Shown piece after piece: positions 15,910 to 26,731 of a stretch of DNA of 38,001 nucleotides (within the stretch, counting starts at the first letter, position 1; every line of letters begins with the position of its first letter). Source of the DNA: Acidimicrobiaceae bacterium (GTDB lineage: Bacteria; Actinomycetota; Acidimicrobiia; Acidimicrobiales; UBA8592); NCBI GenBank assembly GCA_024641655.1, contig JAHECR010000032.1, positions 1-38,001 on the forward strand, read 5' to 3'. A program made the position numbers and the translations under genes. The notes below the pieces were generated by a model. It ran no database searches, was not told where the DNA came from, and was given only the letters and a program-made list of their open reading frames with translations.

Positions 15910-16964
15910 CCTCGGCGTTGGCCCTTGCCGCCACGTTCGTCCTCATCGCGCTCAACGGATTGTTCGTCGCCGTCGAGTTCTCCCTCATCGCCGCCCGCCG
16001 GACCCGCATCGAGGCAAGCGCCGGCAACGGCGAGCGCGGTGCGCGTGCCGCCCTCGCGTCGATGCGCGAGCTCCCCCTCACCTTGTCGGGTGCGCAGCTC
16101 GGTATCACGGTCACCTCACTCGGTTTGGGTCTGGTCGCCGAGCCGGCATTGGCCCACCTCCTCGAGGCGTTGGTCGAAGGGGTCGCCGATGTGCCATCGG
16201 GCGTCCTGCACGGTGTGTCCTTCGGTGTCGCGTTGTTCGTCGTCGTCATGTTGCACATGGTCCTCGGCGAGATGGTGCCGAAGAACCTGGCCTTGGCCGA
16301 GGCCGAACGCACCGTGCGGGTGGTGGCCCCGATGTATCGCGTCTTCCTCACCGTGTTCCGACCCATCATCTGGGTGCTCAATCGTTGCGCAGCGCTCCTC
16401 TTGCGCCCGTTCGGGATCGAGCAGCTCGACGAGCTCGGTACGGCGCACACCGCGCAGGAATTCGTGACCTTGATCGACGCCTCCAAGACCGAAGGGCTGA
16501 TCGACGAGTTCCGCCACGGCCTGCTCTCGGGGGTACTCGACTTCCGCGCTCGCTGCGTCGCGGACGTCATGGTCCCCTGGGAGGCCGTCGACGTCGTCGG
16601 GAGGGCGGCAACCGTGGCGCAGGCGAGTGCGATTGCCGCGACCAGCGGGCACACGCGGCTTCCGGTCGTCGCCGAGACGACGGTCCTCGGGTTCGTCCAC
16701 GCCAAGGACCTGCTGAGCGTCGACGAGGGCGAGCTCGATCACCCGCTGGGGCTGGCGCTCATTCGTCGCATGTTGGTGGTACCGGCCGAGCGATCCCTGG
16801 AGGATCTGCTCTTCGCGATGCGGAGGAACCGGATCCACGTCGCGGTGGTTCGCGAAGGTGAACAGACGGTGGGCATCGTCTCGCTCGAGGACGTCCTCGA
16901 GTCGATCGTCGGCGACATCATCGACGAGTCCGACCGGATCCGTCGGGTCGAGCGGGTCCACTGA
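15906..16964 (+). CDS. Second CNNM/HlyC-like CBS protein, lacking the CorC domain
   Basis: A 352-residue paralogue of the preceding protein, with DUF21 membrane domain (about 1-180; FVLIALNGLFVAVEFSLIAARR and FVVVMLHMVLGEMVPKNLAL) and a CBS pair (about 205-345; VMVPWEAV, TRLPVVAE, VAVVREGEQTVGIVSLEDVL). It ends ten residues after the second CBS, so the C-terminal CorC_HlyC domain present in its neighbour is absent. The start is the GTG that overlaps the upstream stop by four bases (GTGA), so the two are translationally coupled and may form a hetero-oligomer, as such tandem pairs are common in actinobacteria. It is convergent with fabI. Confidence 0.9.
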   Translation: MTSALALAATFVLIALNGLFVAVEFSLIAARRTRIEASAGNGERGARAALASMRELPLTLSGAQLGITVTSLGLGLVAEPALAHLLEALVEGVADVPSGVLHGVSFGVALFVVVMLHMVLGEMVPKNLALAEAERTVRVVAPMYRVFLTVFRPIIWVLNRCAALLLRPFGIEQLDELGTAHTAQEFVTLIDASKTEGLIDEFRHGLLSGVLDFRARCVADVMVPWEAVDVVGRAATVAQASAIAATSGHTRLPVVAETTVLGFVHAKDLLSVDEGELDHPLGLALIRRMLVVPAERSLEDLLFAMRRNRIHVAVVREGEQTVGIVSLEDVLESIVGDIIDESDRIRRVERVH

Positions 16965-16977
16965 GCCCGCAGCGGGC
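16965..16977. terminator. Weak hairpin between convergent hlyC-like gene and fabI
   Basis: GCCCG (16965-16969) and CGGGC (16973-16977) form a 5-bp stem with a 3-nt loop directly after the CBS-protein stop codon. It is short and without a U-run. Confidence 0.3.
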
Positions 16978-16991
16978 CGGGACCGAACGAC

Positions 16992-17759
16992 TCAGGCCCC
17001 GACGGCGTGGTACCCACCATCGACGTGGATCATCTCGCCGGTCGTGCTCGGGAAGAGGTCCGACAGCAGCGCCACGCACGCGCTGGCGACGGGGGCCGAG
17101 TCGTGGACGTCCCATCCGAGGGGAGCCCGGCCGTCCCAGGCGTCCTCGAAGGCGGAGAACCCCGGAATCGACTTCGCAGCCATGGTCCTGACCGGGCCTG
17201 CGGCGACGAGGTTCACCCGGATCTGCTCCGGCCCCAGCGCCCGCGCCAGGTAGCGTGACGTCGACTCGAGCGCTGCCTTCGCGACACCCATCCAGTTGTA
17301 GGCCGGCCAGGCGACGCGTGCGTCGAAGTCGAGCCCCACGATCGAGCCGCCGTTCGACATGAGGGGAGCGACCACGTCGGCGATCGTCTTGAGCGAGAAC
17401 GCAGAGATGTCGAAACCCGGCGCGATGTCCGCCCACGACGCCGCCATGAAGTCCTCTCCGAGGCCGATCTCGGGCATGAAACCGATGGCGTGGAGTGCAC
17501 CGTCGACTCGCCCCCACTTGTCGCGCAGATGGTTGCGCACCGCGTCGACGTGATCGGCGCACGTCACATCGAGCTCGAGTACCTCAACGGGCGCAGGGAG
17601 CTTCCGTGCGGTGCGCTCGGTGAGCCGCAGCGCCCGCCCCGCGCCAGTCAGAACGATCTCCGCTCCCTCGTCGAGCGCCCGCCGGGCGACCCCGAACGCC
17701 AGGCTGGCGTCGGTTAGGACGCCGGTGATCAGGATGCGCTTGTCTTCGAGCAGGCCCAC
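16992..17759 (-). CDS. fabI: Enoyl-[acyl-carrier-protein] reductase, InhA-like
   Basis: A 255-residue SDR-type enoyl-ACP reductase that performs the last, NADH-dependent step of the fatty-acid elongation cycle. The family signatures are clear: GVLTDASLAFGVAR for the cofactor loop, AIGFMPEIGLGEDF, and the catalytic Tyr154-x6-Lys161 pair in WPAYNWMGVAK. LVAAGPVRTMAAKSIPGF and APLGWDVHD follow and line the substrate and cofactor pocket, with HVDGGYH near the end. It is closer to mycobacterial InhA than to E. coli FabI by these motifs. The GTG start at 17759 has a GGAGG SD six bases upstream. The leader can form a small hairpin. Divergent from npdG. Confidence 0.95.
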   Translation of the reverse strand: MGLLEDKRILITGVLTDASLAFGVARRALDEGAEIVLTGAGRALRLTERTARKLPAPVEVLELDVTCADHVDAVRNHLRDKWGRVDGALHAIGFMPEIGLGEDFMAASWADIAPGFDISAFSLKTIADVVAPLMSNGGSIVGLDFDARVAWPAYNWMGVAKAALESTSRYLARALGPEQIRVNLVAAGPVRTMAAKSIPGFSAFEDAWDGRAPLGWDVHDSAPVASACVALLSDLFPSTTGEMIHVDGGYHAVGA

Positions 17760-17780
17760 GATGACCTCCGGGTCGATCAG

Positions 17781-17817
17781 GCAGCCACGCGGGCTGCTGG
17801 GGTGATGCCCGACGTTA
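17781..17817 (-). promoter_or_regulatory. fabI promoter and leader hairpin
   Basis: TAACGT on the minus strand (17812-17817) is a -10 box that gives a leader of about 46 nt. Within it, GCAGCC and GGCTGC (17781-17786 and 17792-17797) form a 6-bp stem with a 5-nt loop, between the promoter and the SD. It could modulate translation; no known riboswitch pattern is seen. Confidence 0.42.
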
Positions 17818-17850
17818 CCCGGGGTCGTGGCGCACTCGCCCGCCGAGCAC

Positions 17851-17856
17851 TACCGT
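17851..17856 (+). promoter_or_regulatory. -10 box of npdG, leaderless
   Basis: TACCGT is followed by 7 nt and the ATG at 17864. Confidence 0.55.
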
Positions 17857-17863
17857 CCCGTCG

Positions 17864-18514
17864 ATGGAGATCGGAATCGTCGGTGGTACGGGCCCAGCAG
17901 GACGCGGGCTTGCGTTGCGGTTTGCGGCGGCAGGTCACGCCGTCGCGATCGGCTCACGTGATGCCGCCCGGGCGGGCGACGTCGTCGCCGAGGTCCTGGC
18001 CGGGTACCCCGACCGGACGCTGACGATTCGCGGTTGCGCCAACCAGGAGGCGGCAGCTGCGGAGCTGGTGGTCCTGGCGATGCCATGGGATGCGTCCGCA
18101 CCCACCGCCGGTGCGCTCGCGGAGCAGCTGGCCGACAAGGTCGTGATCTGCATGTCCAACGCTCTCGCCCGCGTCGGCAAGGAGTTCTACGCGCTGTACC
18201 CCCCTCGAGGATCGATCGCGGCCGATGTGCAGGCCACAATCCCCCGGTCGGGCGTCGTCGCCGCGTTCCAGCACCTTCCGGCACGCGAGCTCGCGGACCT
18301 CGACCAGACGATGGTCGGCGACGTCCTGGTCTGCACCGATCATCCCGAGGCGCTCGACCAGACCATGGCGCTGATTGCCGAGATCCCGAACCTGCGGGCC
18401 CTCGACTGCGGGAGTCTGGGCAACGCCACTCCGATCGAGGCCTTCACCGCGGTGTTGCTGCAGCTCAACCGGCGGTACCAGACCCACACCTCGCTGTCGA
18501 TCTCGGGCATCTGA
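17864..18514 (+). CDS. npdG: NADPH:F420 oxidoreductase-like protein
   Basis: A 216-residue Rossmann protein of the F420H2:NADP+ oxidoreductase (Fno/NpdG) family, which exchanges hydride between NADP(H) and coenzyme F420. The N-terminus has IGIVGGTGPAGRGLALRFA, and the IGSRD motif after strand 2 is the family NADP-phosphate site. VLAMPW and VICMSNA strands follow, and VVAAFQHLPARELAD is the F420-side motif. Full length for the family. F420 use fits an actinobacterium and the LLM oxidoreductase at 34189-35067. The ATG is placed 7 nt after a -10 box, so a leaderless mRNA is likely. Confidence 0.87.
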   Translation: MEIGIVGGTGPAGRGLALRFAAAGHAVAIGSRDAARAGDVVAEVLAGYPDRTLTIRGCANQEAAAAELVVLAMPWDASAPTAGALAEQLADKVVICMSNALARVGKEFYALYPPRGSIAADVQATIPRSGVVAAFQHLPARELADLDQTMVGDVLVCTDHPEALDQTMALIAEIPNLRALDCGSLGNATPIEAFTAVLLQLNRRYQTHTSLSISGI

Positions 18515-18554
18515 AGCGCTGCCGGTTCGTCCGCCGTGGTTGGGAGGCGACCGG

Positions 18555-18560
18555 TAGAGT
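18555..18560 (+). promoter_or_regulatory. -10 box for the mshC leader ORF
   Basis: TAGAGT is followed by 7 nt and the GTG of the 10-codon upstream ORF at 18568, so transcription should begin on that GTG and not on the mshC start codon. Confidence 0.5.
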
Positions 18561-18567
18561 CGGACCC

Positions 18568-18600
18568 GTGCTGACCCCCGACACCGCTTCGACGTCATGA
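18568..18600 (+). CDS. Leaderless 10-codon upstream ORF overlapping mshC
   Basis: GTG at 18568 opens a 10-residue frame (MLTPDTASTS if the GTG is read as Met) that stops at TGA 18598-18600. The ATG of mshC is 18597-18599, so stop and start overlap as ATGA. The -10 box TAGAGT is positioned for this GTG. Termination here could hand ribosomes to mshC by re-initiation, which would explain why mshC has no SD of its own. The peptide has no recognisable feature. Confidence 0.4.
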   Translation: MLTPDTASTS

Positions 18601-19751
18601 GCATTCGCCTGTACGACACCGCCCGCCAGCGCATCGTCGCATTCGAGCCCGGCCCGATCGTCACGATGTACACCTGCGGGATCACCCCCTATGACGCGAC
18701 CCATCTCGGTCATGCGGCGGTCTACATGGGCTACGACGTCCTCCAACGACGCCTGCGCGACCTCGGTCACGAAACCCGCTGCGTGCGAAACGTCACCGAT
18801 GTCGACGACGACATCCTGCGAAAAGCCCGCGAGCTCGGCGTGCACTACCTCGACCTTGCCGCGTCCGAGACCGCCCGATTCGACAGTGACATGGCGGCGC
18901 TGGGCATGCTTGCGAGCTGGAGCGAACCTCGAGCCACATCTGCGATCGCGGACATCCGCCGCTTCATCGGCATGGTCCTCGACAACGGGCATGCCTACCA
19001 GGCCGGCGGGGCCGTGTACTTCGACGTGACCACGTTCGAGTCGTTCGGCACCGTGAGCGGCTACGACGAGGCCACGATGCTCACGCTGGCCGCCGAACGG
19101 GGGGGCAATCCCGGCGATCCGAACAAGCGGCACCCCCTCGACTTCATCCTCTGGCAGCCTTCGGCGCCCGATGAGCCCTCCTGGGACAGCCTGTGGGGAC
19201 CGGGTCGGCCCGGCTGGCACATCGAGTGCTCGGCGTTGGCCATCCGGGAGCTCGACTCGCCCACCATCGACCTGCACGGAGGCGGCGCCGACCTCATCTT
19301 CCCCCACCACGAGTGCGAGCGGGCCCAATCCGAGGCTGCGACCGGCCAGCCGTTCGTCCGCCACTGGATGCACCAGGCCATGGTGCGCATGGACGGCGAG
19401 AAGATGTCCAAGTCGCTCGGGAACCTGGTGTTCGTGTCCGACTTGCGCCAGATCTACGACCCGCGAGCGATCCGGCTCGGACTCATCGGTTTCCACTACC
19501 GCGACTCGTGGGAGTGGAACGAAGAGATCATGCCAACGGCGGTGGCCAGACTGGAGCATTGGATCGCCGCAGGTCCCGGGCGGGCCGCGCTCGAGGACGT
19601 GCGTGCCTGCCTCGACGACGATCTCGACACGCCCAGCGCCGTTGCCGCGATCGACGCGGCCGCCGCCGCAGGTCACGGGGTCGGCGACGCCGCTCTGCTG
19701 CTCGGCGTCGACACGTCGACGCCGCACACGCTTGACCCCGGGTCCGCGTAG
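18597..19751 (+). CDS. mshC: L-cysteine:1D-myo-inositol-glucosaminide ligase MshC
   Basis: A 384-residue class I aminoacyl-tRNA-synthetase-like enzyme that joins cysteine to GlcN-inositol with ATP in mycothiol synthesis. MshC is told from cysteinyl-tRNA synthetase by MYTCGITPYDATHLGHAA (residues 24-41; CysRS has a GPTVYD-type sequence) and by the short C-terminus without an anticodon-binding domain. The HIGH motif is His36-Leu-Gly-His39, the probable zinc ligands are Cys27, Cys211 (WHIECSA) and His237 or His238 (FPHHE), and KMSKS is residues 269-273. Mycothiol is confined to Actinomycetota, so this gene fixes the phylum. Translation is probably coupled to the upstream 10-codon ORF. It may supply reductant for the ArsC-like protein further on. 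Confidence 0.94.
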   Translation: MSIRLYDTARQRIVAFEPGPIVTMYTCGITPYDATHLGHAAVYMGYDVLQRRLRDLGHETRCVRNVTDVDDDILRKARELGVHYLDLAASETARFDSDMAALGMLASWSEPRATSAIADIRRFIGMVLDNGHAYQAGGAVYFDVTTFESFGTVSGYDEATMLTLAAERGGNPGDPNKRHPLDFILWQPSAPDEPSWDSLWGPGRPGWHIECSALAIRELDSPTIDLHGGGADLIFPHHECERAQSEAATGQPFVRHWMHQAMVRMDGEKMSKSLGNLVFVSDLRQIYDPRAIRLGLIGFHYRDSWEWNEEIMPTAVARLEHWIAAGPGRAALEDVRACLDDDLDTPSAVAAIDAAAAAGHGVGDAALLLGVDTSTPHTLDPGSA

Positions 19752-19985
19752 CTGCGGGCAGCCGGACCGCCAGGCCCGGCATTCCTGCGGCGATTCCCGT
19801 TCACGCCGACATCAGACGTGCCGACGGGGTGCCATGGAATCACCCGACGGGGATCGACAGACTTCTCACCGATGTCGGGGATGGTTGTCGCGGGGCTGGG
19901 CAGCGACGAAACTGACCGACCCGGGACCCGCAGTAGCGCAGGACCCGGACCCGCCCGTCCGCCCCGCTGGGATGCGAGGATCGTT
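19752..19985. other. Intergenic region before glgP
   Basis: A 234-bp gap between mshC and the glycogen cluster. I see no gene in it. It holds three copies of GGACCCG (19924-19930, 19941-19947, 19947-19953), of which the first two are 17 bp apart, and several short GC-rich inverted repeats near 19752-19785 that may end the mshC transcript. No convincing -10 box was found for glgP. Confidence 0.35.
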
Positions 19986-21943
<1,958 letters not shown>

Positions 21944-21947
<4 letters not shown>

Positions 21948-24061
21948 CGAGCTCGCACGCCGTGTGGCTCGGCACCCCCTACCCGCTCGGCGCGAACTGG
22001 GACGGCCAGGGGACGAACTTTTCGCTGTACTCGCAGAGCGCGTCGATGGTCGAGCTCTGCCTGTTCGACGACGGCGGCCGAGAGACCCGCATCGAACTGC
22101 CCGACAGCCATGCGCACGTCCATCACGGGTACCTGCCCGGCATCGGTCCCGGCCAGCGGTACGGCTACCGCGTCCACGGCCCGTGGGATCCCGCTGCGGG
22201 GCTGCTGGCAAACCCGGCGATGCTGCTCCTCGACCCCTACGCTCGCGCCATCGAGGGCGAGGTGCAGTGGGGGCCCGCCGTACTCGGGCACTCCACGCTC
22301 GATCCCGACGAACGTCAGACCATCGACAGCGCTCCCTTCGTTCCGCGATCGATCGTGGTCGATGACCACTTCGACTGGGGCGACGACCGCCCGCCGAGGA
22401 TCCCTTGGCACGAGACCTGCATATACGAGACCCACGTCCGGGGTCTCACCATGCGACATCCCGACGTTCCACCGGAGCTGCGGGGGACCTACGCCGGCAT
22501 GGCGACGCCTGCGGTCATCGAGCATCTGGTCTCGCTCGGCGTCACCGCCGTGGAGTTGATGCCGGTGCATCACTTCACTCCCGAGGGGTTCCTGCTCGAG
22601 CGCGGCCTGACCAACTACTGGGGGTACTCGACCGCCGGGTTCTTCGCTCCGCACGGCCCCTACAGCGCTTCGGGACAGCGAGGGCAGCAGGTCGTGGAGT
22701 TCAAGTCGCTGGTCAAAGCGCTGCACGACGCGGGCCTCGAAGTGCTTCTCGACGTGGTGTACAACCACACCGCCGAGGGCAGCGCCGAGGGCCCAACCCT
22801 GTGCTGGCGCGGGATCGACAATGCGACCTACTACCGGCTTCGTGACGACGATCGCCGCCAGCCCGTCGACTTCACCGGCACCGGCAACTCGCTCAACGTG
22901 CGCCACCCGACGTCGTTGCAGCTGGTCATGGACAGCCTGCGGTACTGGGTGCAGGAGATGCATGTGGACGGATTCCGATTCGACCTCGCGTCGACCCTCG
23001 CGCGGGAGTTCTACGAAGTCGATCGCCTCTCGTCGTTCTTCGACCTGATCCAGCAGGACCCGGTGGTCAACCGCACGAAGCTCATCGCCGAGCCCTGGGA
23101 CGTCGGGCCCGGCGGCTACCAGGTCGGGAACTTCCCGCCCCTGTGGTCGGAATGGAACGCCCGCTATCGCGACGGCGTGCGCGACTTCTGGCGGGGTCGA
23201 CCCGCGAGCCTCGGTGACTTCGCCTACCGGTTCACCGGCAGCTCCGACCTCTACGACGAAGGTGGTCGTCGACCATCGGCGAGCATCAACTTCGTCACTG
23301 CCCACGACGGCTTCACCCTCGCCGATCTCGTGGGCTACGAACGCAAGCACAACCTCGCGAACGGCGAGCACGGGCACGACGGCCACGACGACAATCGCTC
23401 CTGGAACGGCGGCGTCGAGGGCCTGACGAGCGACCCGTCGATCCGCGAGAACCGGCGTCGCCGGATGCGAGCCATGCTCGCAACGCTCATGTTGTCCCAA
23501 GGCGTCCCGATGCTGTCCGGTGGGGACGAGATCGGCCGGACCCAACGGGGGAACAACAACGCGTACTGCCACGACAGCGAGCTGACCTGGTACGACTGGG
23601 CCCGCGCCGATGGGGAGCTGGTCGACTTCGTCCGGGCGCTGGGTCGCCTCCGAGCCGCGCACCCCGTGTTTCGCCGGCGGCGATTCTTCCGTGGTCGCCC
23701 TGCGGTGGGCGCGGATCTGCACGACATCGTATGGATGCGCCCCGACGGCCAGGAGATGCGCGACGAGGACTGGCACGCCGCCGACCTGCGCGCCATCGCC
23801 GTGTTCCTCAACGGCGCCGCCCTCGGCCCTCAGGGCCCCACCGCGGAACCGGCCACCGACTCCAGCTTCCTGGTCCTGGCCAATGGTGGCCCCAGCCCGG
23901 TCTCGTTCACGCTGCAGCCCGCACTGGGCGCACAGTGGCGCCTCGTTGTCGACACCAGCGATCCGCGACGCGTCCCCCACGCACTCACCGGCGACGCCGA
24001 GACGAAGGTCGAGGCCTGGACGCTGGTCCTGCTCGAAGCCATCACCGCCGGGGAGCGCTGA
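21944..24061 (+). CDS. glgX: Glycogen debranching enzyme GlgX (isoamylase-type)
   Basis: A 705-residue GH13_11 enzyme that hydrolyses alpha-1,6 branches of the limit dextrins left by phosphorylase. An N-terminal CBM48 domain (about 1-150; GANWDGQGTNFSLYSQSA) precedes the catalytic barrel. Family motifs: ETHVRGLTMRHPDVP, VELMPVHHF, LLDVVYNHTAEG, nucleophile Asp347 in DGFRFDLAS, acid/base Glu383 in IAEPWDVG, and Asp455 in TAHDGFTLADLV. The C-terminal beta-sandwich ends in a strand carrying WTLVLLEA. The start overlaps the glgP stop; the next gene begins one base after its stop, so glgP-glgX-glgA is one tight operon. Confidence 0.95.
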
Positions 24062-24062
24062 C

Positions 24063-25448
24063 GTGCGCCTCCTCTTCGCGACTGCGGAGTTGCGTCCGCT
24101 CGCGAGTGCCGGCGGACTCGGAGAGGCCGCGGCGGGCCTCACCGCTGCGCTCGCGGCGCACCCTGAGGTGCAGGTGATCACCGTTCTCCCCGACTATCGG
24201 CGATGGCCGCTCGAGGACGTACAGCAGCTCGACCTCGACGTGCCCGAGTGGGCTGCGCCGGCATCGGTCCGGCTCGGACACCACGCGGACGCGGGACTGC
24301 TCGCGCTCGTCGACGTACCAGGCATCGAGCGTCCCGACCCGTACGTCGATACCGATGGCAACGGCTGGGGCGACAACGACCAACGCTTCGGCGCCTTCTC
24401 CATGGCGGTTGCGGCTCTCGCGCACCGACTCGACGTCGACCTCGTGCATCTCAACGACTGGCACACAGCGCTCGTCCCCGCATTCCTGGCGGACGCGATT
24501 CCGTCGGTCCTCACCATCCACAACCTCGCCCATCAAGGATGGGCGGACCCCAGCTGGATCCATCGGCTCCCGACCCATCGCGACGCCTACGAATGGGGGA
24601 ACGCCGTGAACGGTCTTGCCGGCGCCATCGCCACGGTCGATCGTGTCGTGACCGTCAGCCCGCACTACGCCCGGGAGATCGTCACAGCCGAGGGCGGTAT
24701 GGGCCTTCACCTTCGCCTCGCAGACCGTGGCGAGGATCTGGTCGGCATCCTCAACGGCATCGACACCCGGGCGTGGAACCCGGAGCTCGATCCCCACGTC
24801 CCGCCGTACACGCCGACCGACCTGACCGGAAAGGCCACCGCGCGGGCTGCGCTCCTGGACCACTGCGGTTGGACTGATCTCGGCGACCCCCTCGTCGTGC
24901 TGGTCACCCGTCTCGTCGAGCAAAAGGGCGTGGACTACGCGTTCGAGGCCGCCCGGTTCCTCGACGGAATGCGGACCCGGATGATCGTTCTCGGCTCGGG
25001 GGAACGTCGCCTGGCGGACTGGGCCCGCTGGCTCGTCGGCGAGCACCCCGACCGCTTCTGGTTCCATGACGGCTACGACGGGCCGCTGTCACACCTGCTC
25101 TTCGCCGGGGGTGACCTGCTCTTGATGCCCAGCCGCTTCGAGCCCTGTGGGCTCGCCCAGATGCAGGCAATGGCCTACGGGACCGTTCCGGTGGTAACGC
25201 CGGTCGGAGGGCTGCTCGACACCGTCATCGATGCCGACGCCCGCCCCGACGGGAACGGCTTCGTCGCATCGGCCCTCGACGAGAGCGGCGTTGTCGATGC
25301 GCTCCACCGCGGGCTACGGGGCGTCCGCCATGGCGGCCGGCGACGAGCCCTCCAGCGACGTGGGATGACCCACGACTGGTCCTGGACCGAGCCGGCGGCT
25401 CGCTACGTGGAGCTCTACGACAGCGTCCTCGCGCGCCGGCAGTCGTGA
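24063..25448 (+). CDS. glgA: GT5 glycogen synthase, Lys15 replaced
   Basis: A 461-residue GT5 glycosyltransferase that extends alpha-1,4-glucan chains from a nucleotide-glucose donor, expected to be ADP-glucose. Two Rossmann domains are visible: N-terminal (about 1-235, with VHLNDWHTALVPAFLAD and LTIHNLAHQG) and C-terminal (VLVTRLVEQKGVDYAFEA; the GT-B motif SRFEPCGLAQMQAMAYGT). The GlgA signature KTGGL is changed: MRLLFATAELRPLASAGGL puts Ser15 where E. coli has Lys15, a residue reported to bind the donor phosphates. The second conserved Lys (VEQKG) and the E-x7-E region remain. GTG at 24063 lies one base after the glgX stop. Convergent with glgC across 21 bp. Confidence 0.9.
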   Translation: MRLLFATAELRPLASAGGLGEAAAGLTAALAAHPEVQVITVLPDYRRWPLEDVQQLDLDVPEWAAPASVRLGHHADAGLLALVDVPGIERPDPYVDTDGNGWGDNDQRFGAFSMAVAALAHRLDVDLVHLNDWHTALVPAFLADAIPSVLTIHNLAHQGWADPSWIHRLPTHRDAYEWGNAVNGLAGAIATVDRVVTVSPHYAREIVTAEGGMGLHLRLADRGEDLVGILNGIDTRAWNPELDPHVPPYTPTDLTGKATARAALLDHCGWTDLGDPLVVLVTRLVEQKGVDYAFEAARFLDGMRTRMIVLGSGERRLADWARWLVGEHPDRFWFHDGYDGPLSHLLFAGGDLLLMPSRFEPCGLAQMQAMAYGTVPVVTPVGGLLDTVIDADARPDGNGFVASALDESGVVDALHRGLRGVRHGGRRRALQRRGMTHDWSWTEPAARYVELYDSVLARRQS

Positions 25449-25469
25449 TGGGCCCCTTGGCGCCGAGCG

Positions 25470-26708
25470 TCAGGGTTCGATGACGTAGTTCTTCGGAATG
25501 GCGACGACGCCGTTGTCGGAGACATGGAAGCGTGCCCGGTCGGCCTCGTGGTCGTAGCCGACCGTGAATCCGGGCGGGATCACGACGTTCTTGTCGATGA
25601 TGCACCGTCGAAGCCGGGCGCCGGGTGCTACGAGGACGTTCTCCATCAGGACCGCCTGGTCGACCTCGGCACCATCGACGCGTACGCCGCTGGCAAACAC
25701 CGACTCGCTGCAGCTCGCCCCGGAGATGATGACACCGTTGCTGATGATGCAGTTCGCCACGACGCTGGGCCCGAACGGCCCGTTGGAGATCTTGCCGGGC
25801 GGCTCGGTGAGGCTCCGGGTGTAGATCGGCCACTCGTCGTTGTACAGGCTGAATTTCGGCACCTGGGCGACGAGGTCCATGTGCGCGTCGAAGTACGAGT
25901 CCAGGGTTCCGACGTCGCGCCAGTAGTGGCTGCTCTCGGGGGTCTCGCCGGGCACGATGTTGGTCGTGTAGTCGTAGACGTGGGCCTTCCCCTCGCCGAC
26001 CAGGCGAGGAATGATGTCGCCGCCCACGTCGTGCTTGGAGGACCCGTCGGCGGCGTCCGACGACATCACCTCTCGGAAGACGGCAGCATCGAAGATGTAG
26101 TTGCCCATCGATGCCAGGACCATGTCCGGATCCTCCGCCAATGGGGGAGCGTCGGGATTCTTCTCGTGGAAGGCAGCGATCGCGGTGGTCGATGAATTCT
26201 TCTCGATCACGCCGAACTGGAACGCCTCGGCCCGGGGCACCCGGATCGCGGCGACAGTCACCCCGGCGCCCGATGCGCAATGTGCTTCGAGCATGTGGCG
26301 TGGATCGAGTCGGTAGATGTGATCGGCCCCGAAAACGATGATGTGTTCAGGTTGCTCATCGTCGACGAGGTTCATGTTCTGGAACAGCGCGTCGGCCGAA
26401 CCGGTGAACCAGCGCGGCCCCTGACGCATCTGCGCCGGAACCGTCGTGACGTAGTTCCCGAGGATCGTCGAAAGCTGCCAGGTGAGCGAGATGTGCACGT
26501 CGAGGCTGTGGCTCTTGTACTGCGTCAGCACCACGATGTGTCGAAATCCGCCGTTCACGAGATTCGAGATCGCGAAGTCGATCAGGCGGTACTTCCCGCC
26601 GAAAGGGACGGCGGGTTTGGCACGGTCGGCAGTGAGCGGCATGAGCCGCTTCCCTTCGCCGCCCGCGAGGACGATGCTCAGGACCGGGACGCGACGATGC
26701 TGCGACAT
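25470..26708 (-). CDS. glgC: Glucose-1-phosphate adenylyltransferase (ADP-glucose synthase)
   Basis: A 412-residue enzyme making ADP-glucose from ATP and glucose-1-phosphate, the committed step in bacterial glycogen synthesis. The nucleotidyltransferase domain (about 1-260) has [49 protein letters not shown] and [25 protein letters not shown] leads into the C-terminal left-handed beta-helix (about 300-412, ending with IPKNYVIEP). Start: ATG 26708, placed 7 nt after a TACGAT -10 box. The ATG three codons upstream lies within that box and cannot be used from this promoter. Its leaderless promoter overlaps that of glgB, on the opposite strand. Confidence 0.95.
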   Translation of the reverse strand: MSQHRRVPVLSIVLAGGEGKRLMPLTADRAKPAVPFGGKYRLIDFAISNLVNGGFRHIVVLTQYKSHSLDVHISLTWQLSTILGNYVTTVPAQMRQGPRWFTGSADALFQNMNLVDDEQPEHIIVFGADHIYRLDPRHMLEAHCASGAGVTVAAIRVPRAEAFQFGVIEKNSSTTAIAAFHEKNPDAPPLAEDPDMVLASMGNYIFDAAVFREVMSSDAADGSSKHDVGGDIIPRLVGEGKAHVYDYTTNIVPGETPESSHYWRDVGTLDSYFDAHMDLVAQVPKFSLYNDEWPIYTRSLTEPPGKISNGPFGPSVVANCIISNGVIISGASCSESVFASGVRVDGAEVDQAVLMENVLVAPGARLRRCIIDKNVVIPPGFTVGYDHEADRARFHVSDNGVVAIPKNYVIEP

Positions 26709-26715
26709 GGGTTCC

Positions 26716-26725
26716 ATCGTAGGCT
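26716..26725. promoter_or_regulatory. Overlapping back-to-back promoters of glgC and glgB
   Basis: Minus strand: TACGAT at 26716-26721, then 7 nt, then the glgC ATG at 26708. Plus strand: TAGGCT at 26720-26725, then 6 nt, then the glgB ATG at 26732. The two -10 boxes share two base pairs and the whole intergenic space is 23 bp, so each promoter's -35 region must lie in the other gene's coding sequence. Both mRNAs should be leaderless, and simultaneous open complexes look impossible. Confidence 0.6.
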
Positions 26726-26731
26726 CCAACC

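Noticed and set aside
18597..19751. Cysteinyl-tRNA synthetase
   Set aside because: The N-terminal motif is ITPYDATHLGH rather than the CysRS form, and the C-terminal anticodon-binding region is missing; MshC fits on both counts.
19924..19953. Three GGACCCG heptamers as a regulator box array upstream of glgP
   Set aside because: The heptamer is short and GC-rich, and two copies overlap by one base; expected by chance often in this composition.
26715..26717. ATG three codons upstream as the glgC start
   Set aside because: It overlaps the TACGAT -10 box whose spacing points to the ATG at 26708, so it cannot be on that mRNA.
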